Positions 10,960 through 23,272 of a DNA stretch of 64,000 nt are shown here, piece by piece. How positions within the stretch are numbered: position 1 is the first letter of the stretch; every line of letters begins with the position of its first letter. This DNA is from Carya illinoinensis (Eukaryota > Streptophyta > Magnoliopsida > Fagales > Juglandaceae), in assembly GCF_018687715.1 (NCBI RefSeq), contig NC_056765.1:30340254-30404253 (forward strand), read 5' to 3'. The translations under genes were made by a program, and so were the position numbers. The notes beneath the pieces were generated by a model, which was given only the letters and a program-made list of their open reading frames with translations, did not search any database and was not told where the DNA came from.

Positions 10960-12623
10960 CTTTTTTTGTAGCGTACCTTGTAACTCCACGATACATGGAT
11001 GCACCCCTAGAAAAGCCACTACTCTTCCTGAAATTGATCACCAATAGAAGAAAATGTAGAACTTAGTTGCAAGGAACTCAAGAAAAGAAACAGATAATTG
11101 TTCTTGTGATGACGATAAAATAGCTCAAGGGATCAAGCACATATGCTGCATGCAACTAAATGTTCATTATGAAGACATTGCTCATTGTAATGAATATCTT
11201 CCACAAAGAGAAAATGGGTAGGGCAATGTTGGCATGTTAAATCTAGTCTACATGATTTTTCCAATTACCAAGCTTTTACTGAGTCAAATTTCACTCCTGC
11301 AATATAATTATAACGCCATCAATCTCTCACCTTCTAATAGAGGCCACAAATTCTTGTCTTGTCATGTGCTTCATCTCCTCCAATTCCTTCTCATAGTTAC
11401 TGATCTGCAAAAGCCAATTGAATCGGTGTCCACAAAGTACCAGCCCAAGTACATTAATGACACAAATGCAGCATGGCATGCATTTGTATCCCAGATCATG
11501 GCTACGACAGAAATGGTAGCACAAACTTACTTGAAAATTGGTAGTCGTGGATGTTCCCCAGTACTTCAGTGCAGCAAGATCATAGGCCCTAGCTGCCTTC
11601 TCTTCTTTGTCATACCCACCTGCTCAAAAGATGAATTAAAATAAAATACAATAAAATACAAAAGAAGTTTGAAATTAAGAACTCAAGGGAGAAAATCGTG
11701 CTCACCCAAATAAACTGCAAGCGAAGATGCAAAGGAAGAGAATCATCGAGTTAGCAACATTCGAATAGCAATTAGGTATTAATGCACAAAAAAGGAAAAA
11801 TAATCCCTTGAAAAATCTTGAGTTACCTTGGCGACCTTTTCTTGATTGCCCTTCCCTTCTACAACTATTATCCCAAAGATGAGCTTCATACCTACCTGTC
11901 CATCTATGCCTATATTTGCAGACAACGCAAATTAGTAGTATAGATCAAGGAACGTAAAGATTGAGATGTTCTAAGACGAAACAGTACTATTACGCTATGA
12001 ATAGATGCAAGTAGATATATATACAAACCTAGTTACACCCCGATATATTGATGTTCTTTGCCCAAAAGTATCCAAAGACCTTCTAGGAGTGGCTTCAACA
12101 TTATTAGGACTATCACCACTGGCTTCACAAGCCGATCCTTTACCACTACCCATGGATAATGTCAATGACTGCAAACTATTAGCATTTTCTTGAAATTCAT
12201 ATTGACTAGAGGTGGCTATTACTGGGTTTTGAACTGGCACTAGACTGTTGTTTTGGAATAGGTAACCAGAATCGTTAGCCTGAATTTCGTTGAACGCTAC
12301 AAGATCTGACTGATTTTCAGATTTGCTTACGCCTAGAAAATCAGCAACCTTTGGAACTTCATTACTGGCATGGGTATTCATTAGATTCCACTCTGCAAAT
12401 GTACAACATGATAATTTGAAAGTGAGAGAGGAGGAGATCAAGAAAAAGAGGAGGAGGATAAGAAGAAAAGGAAATAGAAAGTACCTTGGCTTTGGAATGG
12501 ATTTTCCATTTGATCATTCACTAGCCCTAGAGAAAAGTGATGAGACGGAGTTGTTTGCAGATGTGCTGGTAAGGAAGAATGAGTGGGAGAAAGAGGAAAG
12601 GAAAGCCAGTTGTTTGAATTCAT
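9880..12623 (-). CDS. AIL5: AP2/ERF transcription factor, AINTEGUMENTA-like 5 (PLETHORA5) type
   Basis: Nuclear DNA-binding regulator of the AP2/ANT clade. Family members promote meristem, embryo, lateral-organ and lateral-root growth. Minus-strand coding exons: 12623-12485, 12392-12029, 11909-11827, 11714-11706 (9 nt), 11619-11531, 11404-11331, 11027-10977, 10905-10829, 10646-9880. All introns are GT-AG and the sum is 1653 nt (550 aa). The start is at MNSNNWLSF, the family N-terminal motif, and exon 1 joins in frame to [12 protein letters not shown]2 repeat 1 covers about residues 160-227 ([24 protein letters not shown]), the linker about 229-252 ([19 protein letters not shown]), and AP2 repeat 2 about 262-321 ([20 protein letters not shown]). 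A Gln/Ser-rich tail follows, and the C-terminus (YGGWSED...SMWND) is the AIL5 hallmark. AIL6/7 are less likely because of that tail. All exons look intact. Confidence 0.93.
10926..10957. repeat. (GA)n microsatellite in AIL intron 7
   Basis: About 16 GA units on the plus strand, read as (CT)n on the coding strand. It takes up nearly half of the 71-bp intron between the exons ending at 10977 and starting at 10905, and lies between donor and acceptor where it may act as an extended pyrimidine tract. Confidence 0.9.
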
Positions 12624-13352
12624 GGAGCCGATGTTCGATTCTTTGACTATCAATATATATGTTTGTTCTTCAACAAACCAAGAATCCCCTGCATGAGAGA
12701 ACAAAACAGAATTAGACTACAAATGGAGCGATATAAATGATTGAGGGAAAGAAAAGAGTGGAAGTGGTGGAAAAACTTCGATGGGTCTAACCAAGTGACT
12801 AGGGTTTGCAACAGTCAAGTATCTCTCTCTATCTCTCACACAGCTTTTATTGCTTAGGCGAGAGGAGAGGAGATTGGAAAGAGAATCTTGATATACAGTC
12901 ATGTACTACATGAATCACTTTCTTAAAACGTGCTTCTGATCCTACTAACCCCTCTTGCAATGGTCATTTTTTGCGTGGCCTAACTCTCTTCAACGTATCC
13001 AACACTTCAAACAAGGTCAGATCAACCTATAATTATAATTTATATTATTGACTCAGGATAGCATTATTAATATGTATAAGAAAGTATGAAGGTCGGAGAA
13101 CACGATCGAGTGTCATACTAAACTATATATATGAGAGTTGAGCTTCTTCGGTGTTTATACTAAGACAAATCCACAATTCCAAGTGGAAAAATCCAAACCC
13201 ACCCCTTCTTCTCTCTCTACCCACTTGGTTTATTGGAACTCTCGTCCTCGTTCTGTGCAATAAATGACTCCCCAAAGCCCAGCATTCCCACACTCATGCA
13301 AATCATCTCAGCCTCAATATTGACACTCTTTACGTAAAGTTAACCGACCTCT

Positions 13353-13386
13353 CTCTCTCTCTCTCTCGCTCTCACACACACACTCT
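13353..13386. repeat. (CT)n/(CA)n microsatellite
   Basis: CT repeats followed by a short CA run, about 730 bases upstream of the AIL start codon. On the coding strand it reads as a GA repeat, a class often found near plant gene 5' ends. Confidence 0.8.
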
Positions 13387-15684
13387 CATCTCCAAGGCCA
13401 AACAAAGCTTGTAATAGACGATCAAACCCTGTAACCACAGATCTCCCAACTGGGTACTCACCACCCAATTTGTGGATCCCCGAGTCCTGCATGTGTTAAA
13501 GATGCATGTGTACGGACACGCAATATTTTACGGGAAAAATCCGACATATTAAATAATTAAAGTACTAGAGAAAGAGTAAGAATTGCTCTTGTTCAAATAA
13601 CATCAACTCTGTTCAATATAAAAAAAGAATAAAACTATAGATTAAGATAGATTAATGAAGGATTTCTCGTTTGGTTGCCCCAAGTAGAAATCTGTTGACC
13701 ACCTTGTAGATTTTCGCACCCGTCAAAGGCTTATAAATTAAAATTTGAAAATGCATGTCAGTAGAACTTATTCATCCCAAAATAAAAAGAAGATACTGGT
13801 ACTACAACGTACTCATGTCCATTACAAAGTATAGAGTCCTTGTACAATGCTTTCTGTCGTCCAGTATATATTTATAAGTCCAAAGTCTAAAGGAATTGAT
13901 AATGTGATCATCCTACAACCCAAGTACTTTGTACCAGATGTACACATGCACATACAGCATTCTGTGAACAACCATATATAGTAAAAGCAGTACTTATATA
14001 TACTAAATGTTTGATATTTTGACATAGAAAATTTACTGTCCTACAATATTTTCTCCAATAATTTATCTGCATCGTTGAAATGACCACTGGCCTTTTCATA
14101 AGATAAAATAATCAATCAAACGTCCAACATTTGGCTAGATTTCTGCTTTAATGTGACGTTAACTTCTGTACTGATCATAGTCCAAGGAATTTGATTATCT
14201 CAGTCCGGATATGTACATGATGTGTAACACACACACATGATAAAAGAAAGAATTCGGAAATAAATAATATTACCAGTCGTTGCATGCGTCAATGGCGCCT
14301 AAAAAATTATATTACATCATCCAACATCAATATAGAGACAGAGCCGCAAAAGAATTTTTATTATATCTTGTTCAGGGTTTTGGATATCCGAATTTTAGAT
14401 ATGTAGTCAGTTTCCTTGCAGGCCAGTGCATCAGTGTGGCCTGCATCATTGAGTTGTACAAGACTACAGACATGTACTTAATTACAAGGGAACACAGCTA
14501 GCCTAGCTAGGAATCTAAACCCAGATCACGAGTTAATAAACAAAACGTACAGTTATCTAAATTATGTGAACAAAAAAAACTTAAATCACCTGTCGTTATA
14601 GATACATGGCATGCATTATGGTTCCTGCCAAATTCTTGTACACTAAAATAATGCTACGTTGACTAACATGCACCACAATGAGGAGACAAAACCCACGTCT
14701 CTCGCTTTCTTCAACCTTTTCAACTGCAAAACCTCCAAACAGTCAGAACCCCAGAACTAAAATATCAGAAGAAGAAGAAACCAAAAGGTGAAATCCCCTT
14801 AACTGGTTCAAGAGAGAAAAAAAAGAAGAACTAAATAAATACAAATAATAAACAGTTCTACTGCTGCAAGAACAAAAGCCGGTGCAGAAGCTGAAACAAA
14901 TCGCAAAGAGCAACATCCATTATTTTACTCGGAGATAGGGGTAAAAAACATTATTTCGACTCTGCCGTGCAACCCCTTGCAGATGAAGATAGAAAATTTG
15001 AGAAAACAATAAAGAAACGAGATTGTGTACCAAGGAACAAGAATCTCTCTTCCGTGTCAGAGAGTCTATTTCGTTTCTTGAAAGTCGAGAATGCAGGGGA
15101 GGAGGGGTTGTGGGGATTCGCCACCGGCCAATCGTGGTAAGAGGTCATTAAAATCAGGCTCCTCACGCCGTTTCAGGTTCCAAGACCAAATTCGGACGAA
15201 TGTGAAGGATGCGTACGTGTCAGTCTCATTCCGGCTTTCGGGTTTTGGTTTTGAAAAGTTGTGTTTCTTCACTCTGTTTCTTAATTCTGTCTCTTCACTA
15301 GTTGCGGCCAGGAGGGCCAATTATCCAGTTTGCATGCTTGCACTAAGAAACATAATAAGGGATTGCTAGTTTGACCACTATATGGCCATGATTCAATTAA
15401 TGACACCATTTCCTATTATTACTCTATTACCCTTTCATCTGCCATCATTAATCATACAAATTGAATACTCTTTTTTTCCTTCTTTTTTTTTTTTTTTTAA
15501 GGAATCCTACATGTGATCATACTCTTTGGTCAGTCTTTTGGTACATAAATATATAAGTTATGTCAGCCAAGATATGCATGTCACATATTGATTTAATTAG
15601 TCCAAACGATGGTCATGTTTTAATTTGTTTATCTTTTAACTTACCTTGTGGATTCGAAACCACCAAGCTAGCTTGTACTAAACG

Positions 15685-15689
<5 letters not shown>

Positions 15690-15739
<50 letters not shown>
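15690..15739. repeat. (GA)n microsatellite
   Basis: About 25 GA units without interruption. It causes an Arg-Glu repeat in the reading frame that crosses it, which is not a real gene. Confidence 0.9.
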
Positions 15740-15743
<4 letters not shown>

Positions 15744-16349
15744 GTTTGCAAATACGATGGAGGGTGTTTTAGGGCAAAGGAGTTGATCACGAGAATCTAG
15801 AGAAAAGTTTTGACAACTTCGAAGAGCTTAGACGAAATGCCGGGAAAGTGCTCGTGCCGCCTCGAAATGCAGCACTTAAAAATTTGGTAAATGTATTTCT
15901 GGGAACCCCATGTTTTCATGTACATATACAAAACCTAGCAGAGCAGCTTCTTGGTTAGGGTTTAGGGTAGAGATCATAGGCCAGCCAGTTTGTTTTCAAA
16001 CATACAGTAAATTATAAGAGGAATGTAACTGGCCTTTGTCTGGAACTCTTGACTTTTGTTCATTATGGGATCAGTTACCAGCAGTGACATTGACACATTC
16101 CGGATAGAGTGGCAGATGAGATTAATTTCCTTGTGCATTACATTTATATTTCCAACGCGCGGCAGAAGAAGAAACACAAAATAGTGTATATTTGTTTGTT
16201 TTACTCTGCATGATATATATATGTATGTATGCATATGTGTGAGCGCCTAGATTGATGATTGAGTTGTTATCTGCTAGAGTGCATGGGTGCTATCATAATG
16301 GCAAAGGTCACCAGTGTGGAAAGGTGGCAACTGCTTAACTGGCCAGTAC

Positions 16350-16861
16350 TGTTGAATACTGTGGAGTCTGGTCCACACCACTCAAGAGGAGGCATTGGCC
16401 GCTCGAGCAAAATCAGACAGATTTGAACGTTCGATGTTAGCTCGACGGTGAGTTCGAGCAGAGGCAGAAGGAAGTTTCGCTCGAGCGGAGGCATTGGCTG
16501 CTCGAGCGAAATCAGGCAGAGTTGAACGCTCGATGACAGCTCGACAGTGAGCTCGAGCGGGGAGTTCACTCGACGTGCGCTCGACACGCCACTCAAGCGA
16601 ACATGCATTTTACACAACCCTAGAGTTTTTTCTGCCGTTTGACTATATATATGATTATTATATCATATGGTCGTACTATACAAATACTGTGGACGTGCAG
16701 TGAGTGATCCATCATTGTAGTGTGATATTCCTCAATAATAAAATCCTCTGCAGCTCCCGTGGATGTAGGCAATTTGCCGAACCACGTAAATCTTGTGTCG
16801 TGTGTGATTTTTTTTCTCGTTCATATTATTTTTCAATTCATTGTCATCGTTTTACACAATA
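16350..16861 (+). repeat. 5' LTR of copia element II
   Basis: Starts TGTTGAATAC. It contains two diverged tandem copies of a unit of about 99 bp (starting at 16389 and 16488), rich in CTCGAG and GCTCGA motifs. The right boundary was set by the adjacent primer-binding site and by alignment with the 3' LTR, which abuts the AGTAC duplication. Confidence 0.85.
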
Positions 16862-16898
16862 ATTAGTATCAAGAGCCAAGATTCGGGTCTAAGAAAAA

Positions 16899-19800
16899 AT
16901 GATAGCTGGAGATGAATTGAAGGCATCGGGGATCGAGAAGTTTGATAGCACGGATTTTGAATACTGGAGGATGCAGATAGAGGACTACCTCTATGGGAAG
17001 AAACTTTATCTTCCACTATTGGGAAAGCAACCAGAAAAGATGGATGATACTAATTGGAACCTGTTGGATTGATAGGTTTTGGAAGTTATTCGATTGACCC
17101 TGTCGAGATCCGTTGCACACAACGTCATCAAGGAGAAGACGACTGCGGATCTCATGGCGGCTTTGTCAGGTATGTATGAAAAGTCGTCAGTGAATAACAA
17201 GGTACATTTGATGAAAAAATTATTTAATTTGAAGATGGCAGATGGTACGTCTGTTGCACAACATCTGAATGATTTTAATACTATCACAAATCAATTGTCG
17301 TCTGTTGAAATTGAATTTGATGATGAGATACGTGCATTGATACTATTGGCTTCACTACCAAATAGTTGGGAAGTCATGAGAATGACTGTCAGTAATTCTG
17401 CTGGTAAATCTAAATTGAAATATGATGATATTCATGATTTGATTTTGGTTGAGAAGGTGTGTAGAAAAGATTCAGGCGAGACCTCGGGTTTGAGTTCAGC
17501 TCTAAATGTTGATTCTCGAGGGAGATCACACGATAGGAACTCAAACAGAGGGAGATCAAAATCAAAGTACAGGGGCAAGAGCAAGTCGAGGCCTGGTTAG
17601 CAAGCAACTTGCTGGAATTGCGGTAAAGCTGACCACATAAAGAAGAACTGCAAAAACTCTAAGAAGACCGAGAATGATAGTGCTAATGTGGTAACTGAAG
17701 AAGTACAGGATGCACTATTGCTTACAGTTCATAATCCAATTGATGACTGGATACTGAATTCAGAAGCTTCCTTCTATACATCTTCCCATCGGGAGCTTAT
17801 GCGGAACTATGTTGCAGGTGATTTTGAGAATGTGTATTTGGCTGATAGAGAGGCTTTGAACGTAGTGGGGATGTGAGACATTGATATTGCACTCCCTGGC
17901 AAGAACAAATGGACCTTGCAAAAGGTCAGGCAGATTCCTGAGTTGAAGAAGAATCACATTTCTGTTGGGAAACTCGATGAGTGTGGTCATTCAGTGGTAT
18001 TTTCAGATAGCACCTGGAAGGTCACAAAAGGGGCATTGGTATTAGCTCGGGATAAAAAGACTGGTACACTATATATGACTACTGGTTTGATTAACACTTG
18101 CTACTACCGTTGCAGAGAGCACAGCAGATTTGTGGCATTGAAGGCTTGGCCATATGAATCAGAAGGGTATGAAAGAACTTCTGTCTAGAGGCAAGCTACC
18201 AGAACTGAAGTCAGTTGATCTCAGTATGTGTGAGAGTTATGTTATGGGGAAACAAAAGAATGTCAGCTTCTTTGAAAAGTGGCAGGACGCCTAAGACAGG
18301 AAGACTGGATCTTGTGCACACAGATGTGTGGAGTCCTTCCCCAATGGCATCTTTTGGAGGTTCTCACTACTATGTTACGTTCATTGATGACCATAGTAGG
18401 AAGGTATGGGTTTATTTTTTGAAATATAAATATGATATATTTAATGTGTTCAAAATTTGGAAAGCCATGGTTAAGACAGAGACAGGCTTGCAACTGAAAT
18501 GTTTGAGGTCTGACAATGGTGATGAGTATGTTGATGGTGGGTTCAAGGAGTATTGTGCAGCTCTGGGTATCAGAATGGAGAAGACCATTCCTGGGACACC
18601 ACAACAAAATGGAGTTGCTGAGCGTATGAATAGAACCATTAATGAGGGTGCTAGAAGCATGAGGTTGCACGCTGGACTACCACCCACTTTCTAGGCAGAT
18701 GCAGTCAGCACTGTCGTTTACTTAATAAACAGAGGGCCATCAGTTCCACTGGATTGTGGATTGCTTGAGGAGGTTTGGAGCGGGAAAGAGGTCAAATTTT
18801 CTCACCTTAAAACTTTTGGTTGTCTTTCTTATGTACTTATTGATTCTGATGCTCGAAGTAAACTTGAGGCTAAGTCAAAAAAATGCTATTTCATTGGCTA
18901 TGGAGACGAGACATTTGGCTATCGTTTCTGGGATGATCAGGGTCGAAAAATCATAAGAAGCATGAACGTGATTTTCAATGAGAAAATTATGTATAAGGAT
19001 AAATCTAATACAGCTTTTGTAGTAGCTCCTCAGGAGTCTGAATTTGTAAGATTGGATGACCTACCAGAAGTCAAAGTGCAGTGTAGAGATGTGAGTGACG
19101 GCGAGAGTGGGTCCAGTGCACCCATTTCTATTATTCCGCAAGCAGTTTCAGAACCATCCACTCCTACAGTTGCAGTTCACAGGTCAGTTAGGACTATACG
19201 TCCTCCACAGCGTTTCTCACATACTTTGAATTACATTCTGTTGACAGATGGTGGAGAACTGCAGAGTTACGAAGAAACCTTGCAAGATGAAAATTCTAGC
19301 AAGTGGGAGCTGGCCATGAAAGATGAGATGGATTTCCTGTTAGGGAATCAGACATGGGAGTTGACAGAACTTCCATCAGGGAAGAAGCCATTACACAACA
19401 AGTGGGTGTACCAGGTGAAAATTGAGCATGATGGCAGTAAGAGGTACAAGATTAGACTTGTTGTAAAAGACTTTCAGCAAAAGCAGGGTATTGATTACTC
19501 TAAGATCTTTTCTCCTGTGGTGAAGATCACAACCATCAGGATGGTACCGGCTATGGTTGCTACTGAAGATCTATTTCTTGAGCAGTTAGATGTGAAGACA
19601 GCTTTTCTTTATGGAGACCTTGAAGAATATATCTACATGCCTCAGCCTGAGGGGTTTGTGGTACAGGGAAATGAAGGTTCAATTTGCAAATTGAAGAAGA
19701 GTTTGTATGGCCTGAAGCAAGCTCCTAGACAGTGGTACAAAAAATTTGATAACTTCATGCATAGTGCGGGGTACATTAGATGTCAGGCAGATCACTGTTG

Positions 19801-20788
19801 CTATGTTAGACACTTTGACAATTCTTAGATTATTCTGTTGTTGTATGTGGATGACATGCTTATTGCAGGGGCTAGCATTGATGAGATTAATAATCTGAAG
19901 AAGCAGATGTCAAAGCACTTTGTAATGAAGGATTTGGGAGCTGCAAAGCAAATCCTTGGCATGAGAGTTGTCAGAGATAGAGTCAGAGGTACGTTGAGAC
20001 TCTCATAGGCTGATTATATGAAAAAGGTACTCAGCAGGTTGAATATGGACAAGGCCAAACCAGTTGGCACACCCTTGGACAGTCACTTCAGACTCAACAA
20101 GAATCAGTCACCTGAGTCAAAGGAGGAACAAGATTACATGAATAAGGTCCCTTATACCTTAGCTATTGGTTCATTTATGTATGATATGGTTTGCACAAGA
20201 CCGGATATTGCCCATGCAGTGGGAGTTGTGAGTAGATATATGAGTAACCCAGGAAAATAACATTGGGAGGCAATGAAATGGATTTTGAGGTACCTAAAAG
20301 GTTCATCAGAAACTTGTTTGTGTTTCTCTGGAGAAAGCTTGGAGGTGCAGGGCTATGTTGATGCTGATCTAGCTGGAGATATTGATAGCAGAAAGAGTAC
20401 CACGGGCTTTGTTTATATAATTGGTGGTACTGCAGTGTCATGGGGTTCCTACAGAAAACAGTTTCTTTATCCACTACAGAAGCTGAGTATATTAGAGGCT
20501 GCAAAGGAGATGATATGGCTACAGGGCTTCTTGGAGGAATTGGGTAAGAAGAATCAGAAAGGCACTCTCTACAGTGATAGTCAGAGTGCCATATTCCTTG
20601 CCAAGAATCCAGCATTCCATTCTAGGACCAACCACATTCAAATCATGTATCACTTCATACGATCATTGTTAGATGACGGACAGTTGTTATTTGAGAAGAT
20701 TTGTGGAAGTAAGAACCCTGCTGATATGTTGACAAAGGGTATTACACTTAAGAAATTGAAGTTGTGCGCAACTTCAGTTAGCTTCTAG
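16899..20788 (+). pseudogene. copia II gag-pol, multiply broken
   Basis: Starts with ATG at 16899 and shows all copia domains in order, with many stops and shifts. The gag is interrupted by a stop near 17071 and another near 17598. The zinc knuckle CWNCGKADHIKKNC (about 17610-17652) is intact. The protease site reads DWILNSEASF instead of the usual Asp-Ser/Thr-Gly core, so it should be inactive. Integrase shows HTDVWSPSP, RSDNGDEY and QNGVAERMNR. The reverse transcriptase has LYVDDML after a stop near 19828. RNase H runs to the stop at 20788, with SDSQSAIFLAKN visible. The longest unbroken piece is 355 codons (18761-19828). No complete protein can be made. Confidence 0.9.
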
Positions 20789-20883
20789 CATGAAGACATG
20801 GGCAGTGAGTTGCAGAGGTAGAGGATATCATGTTTGAGGAAAATAGCGATACGGCGAGTGTACCAGTCTCCAAGTGGGAGAAT

Positions 20884-21400
20884 TGTTGAGTACTATGGAG
20901 TCTAGTCTACACCGCTGGAGCGGAGGCATTGGCCGCTCGAGCGAAGTTAGACAGATTCGAACGCTCGATGTTAGCTCGACAGTGAGTTCGAGCAGAGGTG
21001 GAAGGAAGTTTCGCTCGAGCGGCCAATGCCTCCGCTTGAGTGAAGTCAGGCAGAATTGAACACTCGATGATAGCTCGACAATAAGCTCGAGCGGGGAGTT
21101 CACTCGACGCGCGCGCTCAACGTGCAGCTCGAGCGAACATGCATTTTACACACCCATAGGGTTTTTTTTCCGCCGTTTGACTATATATATGATTATTATA
21201 TCATATGGTCGTACTGTAGAAACACTGTAGACGTACAGTGAGTGATCCATCATTGTAGTGTGATATTCCTCAATAATAAAATCTTCTGCAGCTCCCGTGG
21301 ACGTATGCAATTTGCCGAACCACATAAATCTTGTGTCGTGTGTGATTGTTTTTCTCATTCCATATTATTTTTCAATTCATTATCATCGTTTTATACAAAA
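20884..21400 (+). repeat. 3' LTR of copia element II
   Basis: Aligns with the left LTR over its length, except that a segment of about 31 bp at 21012-21042 is in the opposite orientation (see findings). It is followed directly by the AGTAC duplication. Confidence 0.85.
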
Positions 21401-21405
21401 AGTAC

Positions 21406-21904
21406 TTCATGTACCGATGTACGTAAAAAAAATTCGTGCTCGGCCGGGGAGAGGAAGAGCTAGGGTTAATTTCATCAAGTTCTACATGCATGTCATGCAT
21501 AGAATCATGATCATTAAATCACCTTATATATAGTTGCACCCTCTTTTTTCTTATGTATTTGAATATTGATTTTAAATTGAATTACAAAATAAAGCGTCGT
21601 TTTGAAACGTGATCTTATCAAATTAGTAACTGCATATGTCTACCTTATAAAAGTGAAATTTCCAAGCCTATATATATTACCGGCCTGGACAATATTCCTT
21701 CTAAATAATAAACAAGATTCTTACTAAAAGTTGTATCATTTCTTCTAAAAAGTAGATAGAAGACTACATCAGAGAAAGATCAGTACTATATATATATATA
21801 TATTATATAGGAAACACAACATTTCATTAATAGAATAAAGTTTTTACAGACATTTATCAAACAAATGGCTTGAGAAAGAAAGTTTGAAAAACAATCAAAC
21901 CACA
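21406..21904. other. Intergenic, no gene seen
   Basis: AT-rich sequence between copia element II and the RNase H fragment, with a short AT microsatellite at about 21787-21803. Confidence 0.5.
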
Positions 21905-22307
21905 TTAAGGACTGTACTTGTGAGCAACCCGATTTTCATATGATTAAGGACTGTAACTTTCTGATTTCAAATACCAAAGCATCCAGCATAGCTGCAACTT
22001 CAATTTATGCATTTAGCACTTGCACTGCCATCAAACAATCTGACTTCACAAGCAACTTATGAATTCCCATACTTGCACACAGTTGTAAGGCTCGAAGTAT
22101 AACTATTAATTCAAGAGCTTCAACATTACTCACTTCATCTTCTGCCATGGTAGCTACGTAGATAACCTCACCATTCGCATTTCTAAGCACCAACCCCACT
22201 CTTGATTTATGAATGTCACCAAAAAGAACTCCATTCATATTGACTTTCAACCAATCTATCTGTGGAGGCTTCCAATCGTAATAAGTTCGAACCATGGGCC
22301 TAGGCAA
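21905..22307 (-). pseudogene. RNase H-like (RVT_3) fragment, probably from a LINE
   Basis: The minus-strand frame from 22307 reads WKPPQIDWLKVNMNGVLFG, then GLVLRNANGEVI, VEALELIVILRALQL and LLVKSDCLMAVQVLNA. This is the plant RNase H-like domain found at the end of many LINE polyproteins and in derived host proteins. After a frameshift the last motif ENRVAH appears in another frame near 21930, and the sequence ends at a stop at 21905-21907. The catalytic Asp in VKSD is present, but the first conserved Asp (usually in VNxD) is Asn here. There is no reverse transcriptase next to it, so it is a fragment. Confidence 0.75.
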
Positions 22308-23064
22308 TTGTCGGAGTTCTTTAAATGACTTGTATATTTCTTTTTAAGAAAAAATATCTTCTCAAATTCTTATTCAAACTTGATTATTTCGAGTACTAGA
22401 GATTAGGGCATATACATGCAGTAAATCTTACAATATTTATTATTGCTCATATGACTAATATTTTGGATAACAATAAATAGAAATGGTAGTTGTAATCGTG
22501 ATTACGTAAACGCCACACAATATTTGGAAAAAAGTGAATTATGGATCAACCTACACAAAAAAAATTAAAATAAATAAACAAAATAAAATAGATCTGATTA
22601 CTCTTTTTGAAAATAATTGTATAGTATTAATTTGCATATTCGATGACTGTATATAATATTGCTTAACAATAAATGAGATTGGCACTCATGTACCGCTATA
22701 TATGATTAATTAATTTTGAACTGCATGCATGGGAAATTTGGCTGGTCATCATATGATTAATTAGAACAAAAATTAATGGTCATTTCAGTACTTAAAATAA
22801 ATAGTACTCATTTAATATATGTAAAATACAAGACATTTTGGTCATTAATTTTATATCATATCTAAAAGTGAATACGTACATGACTACGTGAAATGATCAA
22901 AACATTTTTATTTTTTTGTTTTTTATATATTGGGGAAGGGGGTTGAACCATGATTTTCCTTTTAGAGATATGGGTCTTAACGGTCAAATAAGCCACCCAT
23001 TTCATTAACGCGATCGGCCAGTCAAGTTATAGTACTAATAAACATCAAAGTATAGATCATAAGA

Positions 23065-23272
23065 GTTCGTTTGGATTCAGAAAATGTCTCATATCATATC
23101 ATCTTATCTCATTATTATAATTTTTTTAAATTCTCACATAAAATATAATTATAAACAATTCAGTTGTTTTAAATCTCAAAACAATAATAATATTAAAAAA
23201 TAATATTCTAACAATATTTTATTCAACTTTTATCTAAAATTATCTCATCTCATCTTACTATCCAAACGAGAC
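23065..23272. mobile_element. MITE-like element, 'CGTTTGGAT' family, copy A
   Basis: About 208 bp with imperfect terminal inverted repeats: GTTCGTTTGGAT at the left and ATCCAAACGAGAC at the right. The inside is AT-rich. Related sequences occur at 56963-57330, 53940-54146 and about 60841-60985, this copy being in the opposite orientation. The target duplication is not clear, so the superfamily is unassigned. Confidence 0.65.

Larger units (their letters stand above)
12624..16344. other. Upstream region of the AIL gene and intergenic DNA
   Basis: The right-hand side of the AIL gene, so its promoter and 5' leader should lie in the first kilobase. A CT/CA-rich microsatellite sits at 13353-13386. 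No TATA box or leader intron could be assigned with confidence. The rest shows no convincing exon. A moderately GC-rich block at 15060-15330 is open in several frames but matches no family that I know. Confidence 0.5.
16350..21400 (+). mobile_element. Ty1/copia LTR retrotransposon II, old and dead
   Basis: A 5051-bp element. The left LTR is 16350-16861 and the right LTR 20884-21400. A 5-bp duplication AGTAC flanks it at 16345-16349 and 21401-21405. The primer-binding site starts at 16862 in a degenerate form (ATTAGTATCAAGAGCC). A polypurine tract (AAGTGGGAGAAT) ends at 20883. The LTRs differ at roughly 7-10 percent of sites by eye, mostly transitions, and their terminal bases are changed from the usual CA. 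Domain order is that of copia. The LTRs hold a CTCGAG-rich repeated segment. Confidence 0.92.

Noticed and set aside
15066..15369. Overlapping open frames on both strands (92 and 84 codons)
   Set aside because: No recognisable domain, no splice or start context, and both strands are open at once, which points to composition rather than coding.
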